Of a stretch of DNA of 10,229 nucleotides, positions 1-5,248 are shown in pieces; positions within the stretch are counted from its first letter, which is position 1, and every line of letters starts with the position of its first letter. The stretch comes from Prevotellaceae bacterium (GTDB lineage: Bacteria; Bacteroidota; Bacteroidia; Bacteroidales; Bacteroidaceae): contig QAML01000014.1 in assembly GCA_003150315.1 (NCBI GenBank), positions 1 through 10,229 on the forward strand, in the 5' to 3' direction. The position numbers were made by a program, and so were the translations under genes. Under the pieces are notes generated by a model. The model was not told the origin of the DNA. It worked only from the letters and a program-made list of their open reading frames with translations, and searched no databases.

Positions 1-69
1 GACAATCGGTCCGATGCGCCGGCATGCGATTTTTCAGGGCATCTTTTTTCACAAAATTACGCCCAATAA

Positions 70-101
70 TTTGCGAGTTTCGGATTTTCGCCCTATATTT
101 G
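70..101 (+). promoter_or_regulatory. Promoter of the tRNA-Arg gene
   Basis: A -33 TTTG (70-73) and a -7 TATATTTG (94-101) are separated by exactly 20 bp. This matches the Bacteroidetes primary sigma consensus TTTG-N19-21-TAnnTTTG. Transcription would start a few bases before the tRNA at 114. It lies in host flank, so the tRNA keeps its native promoter after integration. Confidence 0.85.
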
Positions 102-113
102 CACTCGCAATTC

Positions 114-187
114 GGCACCGTAGCTTAATTGAATAGAGCATCTGACTACGGATCAGAAGGTTACAGGTTTGAGTCCTGTCGGTGTCA
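114..187 (+). tRNA. tRNA-Arg (anticodon ACG), integration target
   Basis: The sequence folds as a cloverleaf. Acceptor GGCACCG (114-120) pairs with CGGTGTC (180-186), with one G-U pair, and A187 is the discriminator. The anticodon arm is TCTGA-CTACGGA-TCAGA with anticodon ACG, which reads arginine CGN codons, and a T arm carries the TTCGA-like loop (TTTGAGT). CCA is not encoded. The 5' part is host DNA. The 3' part from 146 onward is the att core supplied by the element, so the gene stays intact after integration. Confidence 0.95.
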
Positions 188-188
188 C
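146..188 (+). repeat. attL: 43-bp direct repeat, tRNA 3' end
   Basis: These 43 bases are identical to 10088-10130 and both flanking bases differ, so the repeat is exactly bounded. It runs from the anticodon loop to one base past the discriminator, the usual core for tyrosine recombinases that use tRNA genes. Together with the integrase beside the other copy it defines an inserted element with a repeat period of 9942 bp. Confidence 0.93.
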
Positions 189-198
189 TCTCAAAATC

Positions 199-234
199 AA
201 CCACTTACAGCAATGTAGGTGGTTTTTTATTTTT
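199..234 (+). terminator. Element-borne terminator of the tRNA transcript
   Basis: A 10-bp stem (199-208 with 215-224, one G-U pair) with a 6-nt loop is followed by a T-rich run through 234. It lies 11 bases past the att repeat and so is element DNA. The island thus restores both the tRNA 3' end and its transcription stop. An unrelated host hairpin follows attR at 10134-10160. Confidence 0.85.
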
Positions 235-238
235 GACC

Positions 239-259
239 CGGTACACAATTTAAACACAA
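239..259 (+). repeat. Left copy of the integrase-upstream repeat (candidate arm site)
   Basis: This 21-bp stretch matches 9939-9959 in the same orientation at 20 of 21 positions. The right copy is part of a perfect inverted repeat in front of the integrase. One site within about 55 bp of attL and one within about 150 bp of attR is what arm-type binding sites for an integrase or excisionase would look like. The role is inferred. Confidence 0.6.
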
Positions 260-305
260 CTTGGCCGATTCTTATTCGGTTGAGGTCATCGACATCACAA
301 CATTT

Positions 306-329
306 GACGGACGGAAATTTCCGCCCGTC
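306..329. repeat. Gapless 24-bp palindrome
   Basis: The two 12-bp halves are reverse complements at 11 of 12 positions, centred on AAATTT with no loop. It lies between the candidate arm site and the terminator of the leftward cargo operon. A dimeric DNA-binding protein site is more likely than an RNA hairpin because there is no loop. No function can be assigned. Confidence 0.5.
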
Positions 330-372
330 GGTATTGTCCCCATTATTTAACGGAAAGTATCCGTATTTCGAC

Positions 373-401
373 AAAAAGGGGTAGCCGCAAACGGCCGCCC
401 C
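373..401 (-). terminator. Terminator of the leftward cargo operon
   Basis: On the minus strand a 10-bp stem (401-392 with 387-378; one C-A mismatch and one G-U pair) with a 4-base loop is followed directly by five T. It lies 25 bp past the stop of the last cargo gene, so it closes the operon and shields the tRNA and attL from its transcription. Confidence 0.8.
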
Positions 402-425
402 TCTACCCGGTTAATTGATCGCCCG

Positions 426-845
426 TCAGTCGGTCAATAGCTGCAACGCCTCGGCAATGTCGGGGCACTCGTTCCCATTTTGGTTCCATACATCGACCAC
501 GGTAATAGAATCGCCATCAGTATCGGCCCGATAGTCGATAAAGGCAACATATCCGCCGTGTATGATTTCGAAACCCTCGCTTACTCCGTTGCAGTTGGCG
601 GAAACATATTCTCGAATCAAGCCCGCCAGCGTGTTAACATCTGCGGCGATAACGTTTTCACGGTCGTAATTCGTAAAGTTGTAGGATTTATTCACCGAAG
701 GGTCGAACGTCGAAAAATCGCCGTCTTTGGCCCATTCCCGGACGGTATAGCAACCGTTTGGCAGGTAGTACGCCCGGCGGATGGCCTCGGCCTCGGTGGG
801 GAATGTCCCCAGCCGATAGCCGCCGTAAAGAAGTTCGTAAAACAT
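426..845 (-). CDS. Hypothetical acidic protein, 139 aa, last gene of cargo operon
   Basis: I do not recognise this family. The open frame can be extended to a TTG at 854, but the ATG at 845 gives a protein starting MFYELLYGGYRLG and leaves 11 bp after the previous stop, so I prefer it. The product is acidic and soluble-looking with no signal peptide or membrane segment. The N-terminal 40 residues are aromatic and glycine-rich (GGYRLGTFPTEAEAIRRA), resembling a small alpha/beta fold. The C-terminal half has alternating hydrophobic stretches (GYVAFIDYRAD, SITVVDVWNQ) typical of beta strands. It is the last gene of a four-gene leftward unit and is followed by an intrinsic terminator. Its position at one edge of the island suggests accessory cargo such as a host-interaction or anti-defence factor, but nothing in the sequence shows this. 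Confidence 0.75.
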   Translation of the reverse strand: MFYELLYGGYRLGTFPTEAEAIRRAYYLPNGCYTVREWAKDGDFSTFDPSVNKSYNFTNYDRENVIAADVNTLAGLIREYVSANCNGVSEGFEIIHGGYVAFIDYRADTDGDSITVVDVWNQNGNECPDIAEALQLLTD

Positions 846-856
846 GATCGGCAATA

Positions 857-1315
857 TTATTCGTTGGTCCCGGTCCCCTCGATGGCCTTTGAACCCCGCA
901 ACAGGGTTTCGGTCATTAGTTTTTCCGTCTCAAACATACGTTTCAACGTTTCGTAATTTTTTTCGAGTGCGTCGTATGCGAATTTCGACACCTGCGGATG
1001 TTCGGGGCGGTTCGTCTTTTCTTTCGTTGTTATGGTTCGGTAAAAATCACAGGCCGCCATCAGCAGCGTAACAGCGAGCCGCAGATCACGCAAATCATCG
1101 GCGGGGTCATATAAATCCGGGTCCGTGTATGTTTCCTTCAGTTCTTCCAACATTTCAACATTTCGGACCGCTTGTATATCTCGGATCAGATATGCGTAAT
1201 CGGAATAACGGCGCATTACAGCGTCGATAACATCGATACCGTTGGCGTGATCGAAAACGCGGTCCGCGGCGTCCTTAAACAATACTAAAGGCATTTCGAG
1301 GTTTTGAATGTCCAT
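857..1315 (-). CDS. Hypothetical helical protein, 152 aa, cargo operon
   Basis: I do not recognise this family. The ATG at 1315 is well placed and the frame ends 11 bp before the next gene, so the two are probably co-translated. The protein is strongly acidic and predicted largely helical by its run of Glu/Leu/Asp/Arg-rich segments (residues about 15-60 and 110-145). A short DPDLYDPADDLRDLR stretch is followed by a hydrophobic helix, LAVTLLMAACDFY (about 81-93). No catalytic motif, signal peptide or clear membrane anchor is visible. Upstream lies a 138-nt spacer holding two hairpins that separates it from a 31-codon gene. It could be a protein-binding accessory factor, but the function is unknown. 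Confidence 0.75.
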   Translation of the reverse strand: MDIQNLEMPLVLFKDAADRVFDHANGIDVIDAVMRRYSDYAYLIRDIQAVRNVEMLEELKETYTDPDLYDPADDLRDLRLAVTLLMAACDFYRTITTKEKTNRPEHPQVSKFAYDALEKNYETLKRMFETEKLMTETLLRGSKAIEGTGTNE

Positions 1316-1374
1316 AACTTTGTAGGGGTTAAAATGGTTATTGTTATTTGTTTCGGGTTCCGCCTCTCCCTGAT

Positions 1375-1423
1375 CCCGGCGGCCGGATTGCCGCCGGGGT
1401 GTCCTGCCGTGGTGCTATGCACC
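1375..1423. repeat. Two hairpins in the operon spacer
   Basis: Spacer 1316-1453 has no gene. It contains a perfect 9-bp GC-only stem (1375-1383 with 1390-1398, 6-nt loop) and a smaller 5-bp hairpin (1411-1415 with 1419-1423). Neither has a T-run on either strand, so they are not classical terminators. They could be processing or stability elements in the leader of the 152-aa gene. Confidence 0.55.
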
Positions 1424-1453
1424 CGCGAAGGTAAGAGAGACGCGGTATATTAA

Positions 1454-1549
1454 TCATTTGTCAAGTAGTGCTATTATTCGCTCTATACACGCCGCCTGCT
1501 CGTCGAGCATCTGCGTTAATCTGTCAACGATCTGTGTTGCTTCGTTCAT
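1454..1549 (-). CDS. Small ORF, 31 aa, amphipathic helix
   Basis: This short frame runs from an ATG at 1549 to a TGA at 1454-1456, between the stop of the 81-aa gene (1586) and the hairpin spacer. The peptide (MNEATQIVDRLTQ..., ending IIALLDK) is one amphipathic helix with hydrophobic residues at heptad-like spacing (I, L, M, L, I, I, L). It may form a coiled coil or bind another protein. Short helical ORFs like this are common in phage and island early operons. It lies in the same orientation and within the same transcription unit as its neighbours. Coding status rests on position and amphipathicity only. Conservation of the frame in related elements would decide it. Confidence 0.55.
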   Translation of the reverse strand: MNEATQIVDRLTQMLDEQAACIERIIALLDK

Positions 1550-1585
1550 AGGTTTATCGAGGTTATGCGAGAATCTCGCTATTTC

Positions 1586-1831
1586 TTAATCTCCGCAATA
1601 TTGACCCTGTGCGCCGTAATAATTGGCGGCGGCGGTCATTGGTATCGGACAATATTCCGAAGTCGGCGCGGTCGCCAACGTGCGGCCCTCGATCCGGGCC
1701 GTCATTATCATTTGTTTCTCATTGCGCCAGGCTTTACGCAGGCAGGCCGAAAAGGTCATCGACGGCTGCGACTTTTTCAGATACCAGGCGTTGCGGACAA
1801 TCTTCGACAGGTTATAAGTTGCTACTTTCAT
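1586..1831 (-). CDS. Small protein, 81 aa, first gene of cargo operon
   Basis: The first 41 residues (NLSKIVRNAWYLKKSQPSMTF then SACLRKAWRNEKQM) resemble a small basic helical module seen in many Bacteroidetes mobile elements, where a helix of the form LSxIMRxAWxLxK is followed by SFxECLKxAWxxxK. I know it as a recurrent hypothetical and not as a characterised function. The tail (about 45-81) is unlike the rest, with a compositionally simple PMTAAANYYGAQGQYCGD end. The ATG at 1831 lies about 30 bp after the predicted transcription start of a consensus promoter (1866-1897). The basic N-terminus would allow nucleic acid binding, which is a guess. It is the lead gene of the leftward cargo unit, divergent from the XRE gene. 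Confidence 0.75.
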   Translation of the reverse strand: MKVATYNLSKIVRNAWYLKKSQPSMTFSACLRKAWRNEKQMIMTARIEGRTLATAPTSEYCPIPMTAAANYYGAQGQYCGD

Positions 1832-1865
1832 TACTTATATACTTTTTATGTTTATTTCCACACTA

Positions 1866-1897
1866 CAAATATACAGCAAATGTTTATACGCTCCAAA
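1866..1897 (-). promoter_or_regulatory. Promoter of the leftward cargo operon
   Basis: Read on the minus strand, TTTG (1897-1894) and TATATTTG (1873-1866) are separated by 20 bp, a full Bacteroidetes consensus. The start would lie near 1860, about 30 bp before the ATG at 1831. The 10-mer CCAAATATTT occurs at 1893-1902 over the -33 box and again at 1920-1929. It is a possible operator for the divergently encoded XRE protein. Confidence 0.8.
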
Positions 1898-1967
1898 TAT
1901 TTCAGCAGAAAAATAGACACCAAATATTTATTTTTACACACAACTATACATTTTACGTTGCTTTGAT

Positions 1968-1975
1968 TATCTTTG
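1968..1975 (+). promoter_or_regulatory. -7 element of the XRE gene
   Basis: TATCTTTG fits TAnnTTTG and lies 30 bp before the ATG at 2006. There is no TTTG at the matching -33 position, so the promoter may be weak or activator-dependent. With the opposing promoter at 1866-1897 it makes a compact divergent control region. Confidence 0.6.
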
Positions 1976-2005
1976 CAGTTGTAGAACAAATAACGTATTG
2001 CGTAT

Positions 2006-2251
2006 ATGGAATTGCGAATTAAGGACGTATGCCGGGAAAAGGGCATAACACAAAAAGAGTTAGCCGGATTATTAGGCGTATCTGAAATGACATTGAGCCG
2101 GGCAAGCAAGGGAAACACCTCTCTTGACCTATTAGACCGAATGGCCGTCGCTCTCGGTGTATCGGTTCCGGAGCTTTTCGCCCCTCAACCGACGAACACG
2201 ATCACCTGCCCGCATTGCGGCAAACTTATCAAAGTGGAGAAAGGGGAATAA
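2006..2251 (+). CDS. XRE-family HTH regulator with C-terminal CPHC knuckle
   Basis: Residues 3-58 form a lambda-repressor-type helix-turn-helix: RIKDVCREKGITQKELAGLL, then GVSEMTLSRASKGN, then LLDRMAVALGVSVPELF, the usual five-helix pattern. After a short linker the protein ends with TCPHCGKLIKVEKGE, a single CxxC knuckle. That suggests a half zinc site completed in a dimer, or a remnant of a zinc ribbon. The protein has 81 aa and no peptidase or ligand domain. It is divergent from the cargo operon with overlapping control DNA, like a phage or island repressor pair. The likely role is repression of the cargo promoter and possibly its own. Activation by an SOS-type cleavage is not expected because no LexA-like domain is present. 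The family assignment is firm and the targets are inferred. Confidence 0.9.
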   Translation: MELRIKDVCREKGITQKELAGLLGVSEMTLSRASKGNTSLDLLDRMAVALGVSVPELFAPQPTNTITCPHCGKLIKVEKGE

Positions 2252-2303
2252 AGATTACGCCCGGTCTCCGAGCATATACTAATGTAAGAAAATCGGCGTT
2301 TTA

Positions 2304-2339
2304 TTTGCGGGTACTGCTTTAAGTACTTATATTTGTACA
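2304..2339 (+). promoter_or_regulatory. Promoter and triple operator of the toxin-antitoxin operon
   Basis: A -33 TTTG (2304-2307) and a -7 TATATTTG (2328-2335) are 20 bp apart. Three GTAC cores lie across this promoter with centres at 2312.5, 2324.5 and 2336.5, exactly 12 bp apart. The middle one is a perfect 10-bp palindrome (2320-2329) and the last is TGTACA (2334-2339). E. coli YefM operators are built on TGTACA hexamers at 12-bp spacing (from memory), so YefM autoregulation is strongly suggested. Confidence 0.8.
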
Positions 2340-2357
2340 CACCAAACCAGCAAAGCC

Positions 2358-2645
2358 ATGAGAACAACAAATTTTACAGACTTGCGGAACAACTTAAAAA
2401 AGTATTTGGACGCAGTTACAAACGATTCCGACACGGTTATAATAAACCGGGACGGCGGTACGGGCGCCGTGCTTATATCACTGGACGAATATAACGCCAT
2501 AAAGGAGACCGAATATATAATGACGTCGCCCGCGATGATGGAAGCAATCCGCGAGGGCGAACGCGATATAAAAGAAGGACGTTTTGTCTCCCAGCAACCC
2601 GGCGAAAGTATTTCCGATTTTCTGAACCGTATCGCCAATGTATAA
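2358..2645 (+). CDS. yefM: YefM/Phd-family antitoxin
   Basis: This is the antitoxin of a type II toxin-antitoxin pair. It binds and inactivates the YoeB toxin and, alone or with the toxin, represses the operon. Residues 1-60 fit the YefM DNA-binding fold: MRTTNFTDLRNNLKKYLDAV, then DTVIINRDGG, then AVLISLDEYNAIKETEYIM. The C-terminal part (about 62-95, ending SISDFLNRIANV) is the toxin-binding arm, expected to be disordered until bound. Its 95 aa is slightly longer than the E. coli protein. The gene starts about 17 bp after the predicted transcription start of a consensus promoter. Its last 8 bases overlap the start of the toxin gene, which is usual for translational coupling of the pair. The role in the island is probably stabilisation or defence. 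Confidence 0.93.
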   Translation: MRTTNFTDLRNNLKKYLDAVTNDSDTVIINRDGGTGAVLISLDEYNAIKETEYIMTSPAMMEAIREGERDIKEGRFVSQQPGESISDFLNRIANV

Positions 2646-2913
2646 AATAGTATTAACCGAACAGGCGCAAACGGATTACGCCTATTTTGTGAAGAGCGGA
2701 CAAGCTCACACAGTAAAAAAAATAGCTGCAATCCTGGAAGACATCGCCGCGCACCCATATACGGGGATCGGAAAACCGGAAGCGCTTAAATATGAGTTGT
2801 CGGGTATGTGGTCGCGCCGGATCAACGCAGAACATAGAATAATATACAAAGTATTGGGCGAGGTCGTAGAAGTACAAATAATGTCTATGCGCTACCACTA
2901 TGTGAAAGCATAA
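2638..2913 (+). CDS. yoeB: YoeB-family mRNA interferase toxin
   Basis: YoeB is a RelE-superfamily endoribonuclease that cuts mRNA in the ribosomal A site. The 91-aa product keeps the family signature: GKPEALKYELSGMWSRR at 45-61, INAEHRIIY at 62-70 and the C-terminal RYHY at 85-88. The E. coli catalytic residues Glu46, Arg65, His83 and Tyr84 correspond to Glu48, Arg67, His87 and Tyr88, so the toxin appears intact. Three residues (VKA) follow the usual RYHY end. The start codon overlaps the antitoxin stop by 8 bases. An ORF6N gene follows 18 bp later in the same direction and may be part of the operon. Confidence 0.95.
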   Translation: MYKIVLTEQAQTDYAYFVKSGQAHTVKKIAAILEDIAAHPYTGIGKPEALKYELSGMWSRRINAEHRIIYKVLGEVVEVQIMSMRYHYVKA

Positions 2914-2931
2914 ATATCAACAATACCGACT

Positions 2932-3528
2932 ATGGAACTGCAACCCATTCAAAGTAAGATATACGAAATCCGGGGCCAGCGGGTAATGCTGGATTTCGAC
3001 CTGGCCGAACTCTACCAAGTAGAAACCCGAGTACTAAAGCAGGCAGTAAGGCGCAATATCGAAAGATTCCCCGAGGATTTCATGCTACGATTATCCGCCA
3101 AAGAGGCTAACAGATTGATAGACATAGGGAGATCACAAAATGTGATACCCCAAGGCTACAACATCGGTTCCTCGGAAATGTTTGCATTTACCGAGGAAGG
3201 CGTAGCGATGCTTTCCGGTGTTTTACGCAGTAAAGCCGCAGTACAGGTAAATATCGCCATTATGCGGGCTTTCGTGGCAATGCGCAACTACATCACAACC
3301 ACAACGACGGTAACGGCAGAACTGTCCGAAATACGGGCACGGCTTGCGCTACTGGAGCAGACGGGCAAGGATAACGCCGAAGCGGTCAGCGACCTATCGG
3401 AGGATATGCGCCGAGAACTCGACAGCATCTACCAGGCTATCGGGGCGCTGTCGGTCAAGTTGCCGCAAACCCGCAAGCCCTCCCAGCCGGTAGGATTCAG
3501 ACAGGCACACCCGGAGGCAAAGAAATAA
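2932..3528 (+). CDS. ORF6N domain-containing protein
   Basis: Residues about 8-95 match the ORF6N domain: IYEIRGQRVMLDFDLAELY, then LKQAVRRNIERFPEDFMLRL, then AFTEEGVAMLSGVL and IAIMRAFVAMR up to 118. This DNA-binding module occurs in phage and island proteins related to KilA-N and Bro proteins. Residues about 126-172 form a predicted coiled coil, and a basic, proline-rich tail (176-198) follows. At 198 aa the length is ordinary for Bacteroidetes ORF6N proteins. The gene starts 18 bp after the toxin stop with no promoter consensus between, so it probably belongs to the toxin-antitoxin transcript. In phages such proteins are thought to act as regulators or antirepressors. A role in controlling the island, or as a third component of the TA unit, is inference. 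Confidence 0.9.
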   Translation: MELQPIQSKIYEIRGQRVMLDFDLAELYQVETRVLKQAVRRNIERFPEDFMLRLSAKEANRLIDIGRSQNVIPQGYNIGSSEMFAFTEEGVAMLSGVLRSKAAVQVNIAIMRAFVAMRNYITTTTTVTAELSEIRARLALLEQTGKDNAEAVSDLSEDMRRELDSIYQAIGALSVKLPQTRKPSQPVGFRQAHPEAKK

Positions 3529-3539
3529 CCGCCCACCGC

Positions 3540-3567
3540 AACAGCCGCCCGCCCCGGGGCGGTTGTT
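3540..3567 (+). terminator. GC-rich hairpin after the ORF6N gene
   Basis: An 11-bp stem (3540-3550 with 3557-3567, one G-U pair) encloses a short C/G loop and begins 12 bases after the stop codon. Only a weak T-tract follows (TTT at 3566-3568, then GC), so termination may be partial. A second perfect inverted repeat, CAAGGCCC/GGGCCTTG (3574-3581 and 3592-3599), lies just beyond. Confidence 0.6.
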
Positions 3568-3607
3568 TGCATTCAAGGCCCCCGGACCGTTGGGCCTTGT
3601 GCCGTGT

Positions 3608-3635
3608 ATCCGGTCCTATCGTTGAGGCGAACAGC
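3608..3635 (+). repeat. Partial first copy of the island repeat
   Basis: Bases 3619-3635 (17 bp) are identical to 4171-4187, and the upstream dozen bases are a diverged match to the second copy. It is a truncated relative of the 54-bp repeats at 3923-3976 and 4152-4205, in the same orientation. Confidence 0.6.
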
Positions 3636-3760
3636 ATTGGATTAAATACCCACAAAAATAAGGATTTGCCCCGGCCGTTCGGGTAAGTAATTAATAGATA
3701 CCAACGGGCTATTGAGCCCCGACCCCGTCGAACATTGCCGGGTGTTCCTCTTGGCCCGCC

Positions 3761-3777
3761 GTGTCAACTTTTGACAC
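3761..3777. repeat. Inverted repeat GTGTCAA-CTT-TTGACAC
   Basis: A perfect 7-bp inverted repeat has a 3-nt spacer, with further interrupted pairing outside (GCC/GGC) and a GTTTTTAT run beginning at 3784 on the plus strand. It may be a weak rightward terminator or a protein binding site. Nothing nearby decides between these. Confidence 0.45.
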
Positions 3778-3922
3778 TTCGGCCGTTTTTATCGATAATA
3801 TAGCACGGCTATTTGTTCGAAAGGTTTGATATTTCCCGAACCAAAACACCCACAAGCGCTCTAAAATTGTTCCATTCGTTCAATACACACCAACACGTGC
3901 CGGGCCGCCGCTTCCCGTTATC

Positions 3923-3976
3923 CCGTTGATCCGTTCCCCGGCCGTTGAGGCAAACAGCCCGGGCGGCCAGCCCTCG
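3923..3976 (+). repeat. 54-bp direct repeat, second copy
   Basis: It matches 4152-4205 at 50 of 54 positions in the same orientation, with a start-to-start distance of 229 bp. Read on the minus strand both copies have an open frame for EGWPPGLFAST-(T/A)-GE-(Q/R)-ING. Two of the four differences are silent in that frame, which is only weak evidence of past coding. Confidence 0.8.
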
Positions 3977-4151
3977 GAGGGCATAGCACTGCCATCGTCC
4001 CGCAGTCGCACGGAACCGCTCCAAATTTCGACGATCTTCCGAAAACTGAACAACGCCACGACTGAAAGCATCGGAGGCCCTGCACGGGCTTCCATCGTTC
4101 GGCATCTGCAACATAGAGAATAACGGCCCCGACTGCCGGTCCTGCGCTATA

Positions 4152-4205
4152 CCGTTGATCTGCTCCCCGGTCGTTGAGGCGAACAGCCCGGGCGGCCAGC
4201 CCTCG
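4152..4205 (+). repeat. 54-bp direct repeat, third copy
   Basis: This is the partner of 3923-3976 (50 of 54 identical). Because the 229-bp spacing is not a multiple of three, the two copies cannot lie in one continuous reading frame. The flanks outside the 54 bp do not match. Confidence 0.8.
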
Positions 4206-4405
4206 AACGTGTCGGCGTTGCACCCGATACAGTCCACCGCACCGACCGTACACCATGCACAAGCAGTGCCGACGGAAGACACTCCGCGACCAAGAGAGAC
4301 CAACGCGAGGCGCCGCCAGGTCCTTATGCGTGCAAATATGCAAGAATAAGACGCCGGGAACGTGCGGAAAACATGCGATTTCGTGCAAAAAGACGATTAA
4401 AACGC

Positions 4406-4427
4406 GCGATTTCCGTACAAAAATCGC
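4406..4427. repeat. GCGATTT/AAATCGC hairpin, also echoed in host flank
   Basis: Perfect 7-bp arms are separated by 8 nt. A related half-copy lies at 4372-4391. The 12-mer GCGATTTCCGTA at 4406-4417 recurs at 10217-10228, and CATGCGATTT at 4372-4381 recurs at 23-32, both in host flank. It may be a dispersed intergenic repeat of the host genome. Confidence 0.5.
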
Positions 4428-4793
4428 ACGCATTTTCAATCAAAAAACGGGCGCTTTCAGCCGGCAACAACCTCAGGCAGAACCGGGGCGGCCCCTGTGT
4501 CATCCTCTCCGTACTGCTTGTATAGGACACGCTACGCGGACACAAAACAGCCCCACGAGTGCACCCGGAGGGGATAGCCGGGCCGAACGGCAAACGTTTC
4601 GCATAAGGGGATAGGGGGTAATATTTTATTGTTTTACGCGCTGCAAACCTCGCCGTGCCCGGCTTTACACACACGGACTTTTTTTCAAAATCGCCAACTT
4701 TTACGCACAAATACAAGCGTAGGGGCACCTGTATCTCCAGCCCCAGCCGGCCGCGGGTCGTCGATTCATCGTATTTTCAACCGGGCGGCATCC

Positions 4794-5120
4794 CTATCGG
4801 TCCTCATCGCGTTCCACCATCCGGAGGTAATCGGCATAAGGAATTGTTTTGCGCTGTGCCTCGTCCCGAAGTGTCTGAAAGCGCACCAACCGATACCGGA
4901 ACACAAAACGGGCAAGGATCTCCGCCTCGTTCTTCATCGCGGTGCATTGTGGATCGTGTGTCACGTGCAGGAATGTTTCCTGCATGATGTCGGCATCATC
5001 CATTGCACCCTGGACGGGTCCGGACTGCGACGCGCAAAGCCTTTCCATCAGTCGGGAGTAGTTCCGAACGATCACCGAGGCGACGGCGGGCGAATATTTA
5101 CCGCGGCATCTGTTTCGCAT
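4794..5120 (-). CDS. Short sigma-factor-region-2-like protein
   Basis: The 108-aa product resembles the small sigma-70-like proteins found beside replication genes in Bacteroidetes phages and islands. It has a helical start (KYSPAVASVIVRNYSRLMERL, 8-28), a D-x-D-I-x-x-E-T-F-L motif (DDADIMQETFLHV at 41-53) like the region 2 core of ECF sigma factors, and an aromatic segment, ARFVFRYRLVRFQTLRDEAQ (70-89). There is no region 4, so it could not bind a -35-type box alone. It may redirect or modify host RNA polymerase for later genes, or be a sigma relative with another role. It starts 128 bp after the helicase stop, beyond a hairpin at 5187-5221, so it may be read at lower level than the helicase. 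The assignment rests on motif resemblance and is moderate. Confidence 0.6.
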   Translation of the reverse strand: MRNRCRGKYSPAVASVIVRNYSRLMERLCASQSGPVQGAMDDADIMQETFLHVTHDPQCTAMKNEAEILARFVFRYRLVRFQTLRDEAQRKTIPYADYLRMVERDEDR

Positions 5121-5186
5121 CTTGTTCTATCCGAATTAATCACTACCTTTGTTGTGGGTTCAGGGGTGATTCTTCGGAATTGCTCA

Positions 5187-5221
5187 AAAATCCGGGGCGG
5201 CGTAATACTGTCCCGGATTTT
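5187..5221. terminator. Hairpin between helicase and sigma-like gene
   Basis: A perfect 10-bp stem, AAAATCCGGG with CCCGGATTTT (5187-5196 and 5212-5221), has a 15-nt loop. On the minus strand the T-rich 3' arm runs to only five T, so termination after the helicase gene is probably partial. On the plus strand it is followed by CTTTTTA. Confidence 0.6.
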
Positions 5222-5248
5222 CTTTTTACAGTCCAGCGGTGAAGCAAT

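Larger units (their letters stand above)
3568..4793. other. 1.2-kb stretch without a convincing gene
   Basis: All open frames here are short, overlap each other on both strands, lack good starts and have biased low-complexity translations. What the stretch holds is a family of direct repeats (3608-3635, 3923-3976, 4152-4205), inverted repeats at 3574-3599, 3706-3720 and 3761-3777, and a GCGATTT-type hairpin (4406-4427). A 5-bp stem before seven T (4653-4685, plus strand) is a weak terminator candidate. It may hold decayed genes, an untranslated RNA or cis-acting sites. Confidence 0.6.

Noticed and set aside
480..956. 158-codon plus-strand frame
   Set aside because: It lies antisense to two consecutive genes of the leftward operon and has no promoter or domain support.
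1565..2022. Plus-strand frames opposite the 81-aa gene
   Set aside because: They run across the divergent promoters and oppose a gene with a consensus promoter and operon context; they are shadow frames.
3761..3777. oriT of a mobilizable element
   Set aside because: An inverted repeat alone is not enough and no relaxase or mobilization gene is present in the element.
3809..4439. Overlapping minus-strand open frames of 164 and 173 codons
   Set aside because: They overlap each other, span the direct repeats in conflicting frames, and have Arg/Gly/Cys-rich translations without domain character, so I did not call genes.
4174..4614. Plus-strand open frame of 146 codons
   Set aside because: The translation is basic, low in hydrophobic core and made of frame-translated repeats; no start signal and no family resemblance.
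4324..4728. Minus-strand open frame of 134 codons downstream of the sigma-like gene
   Set aside because: It is mostly a translation of the GCGATTT-type repeats and GC-rich spacer, with no recognisable fold.
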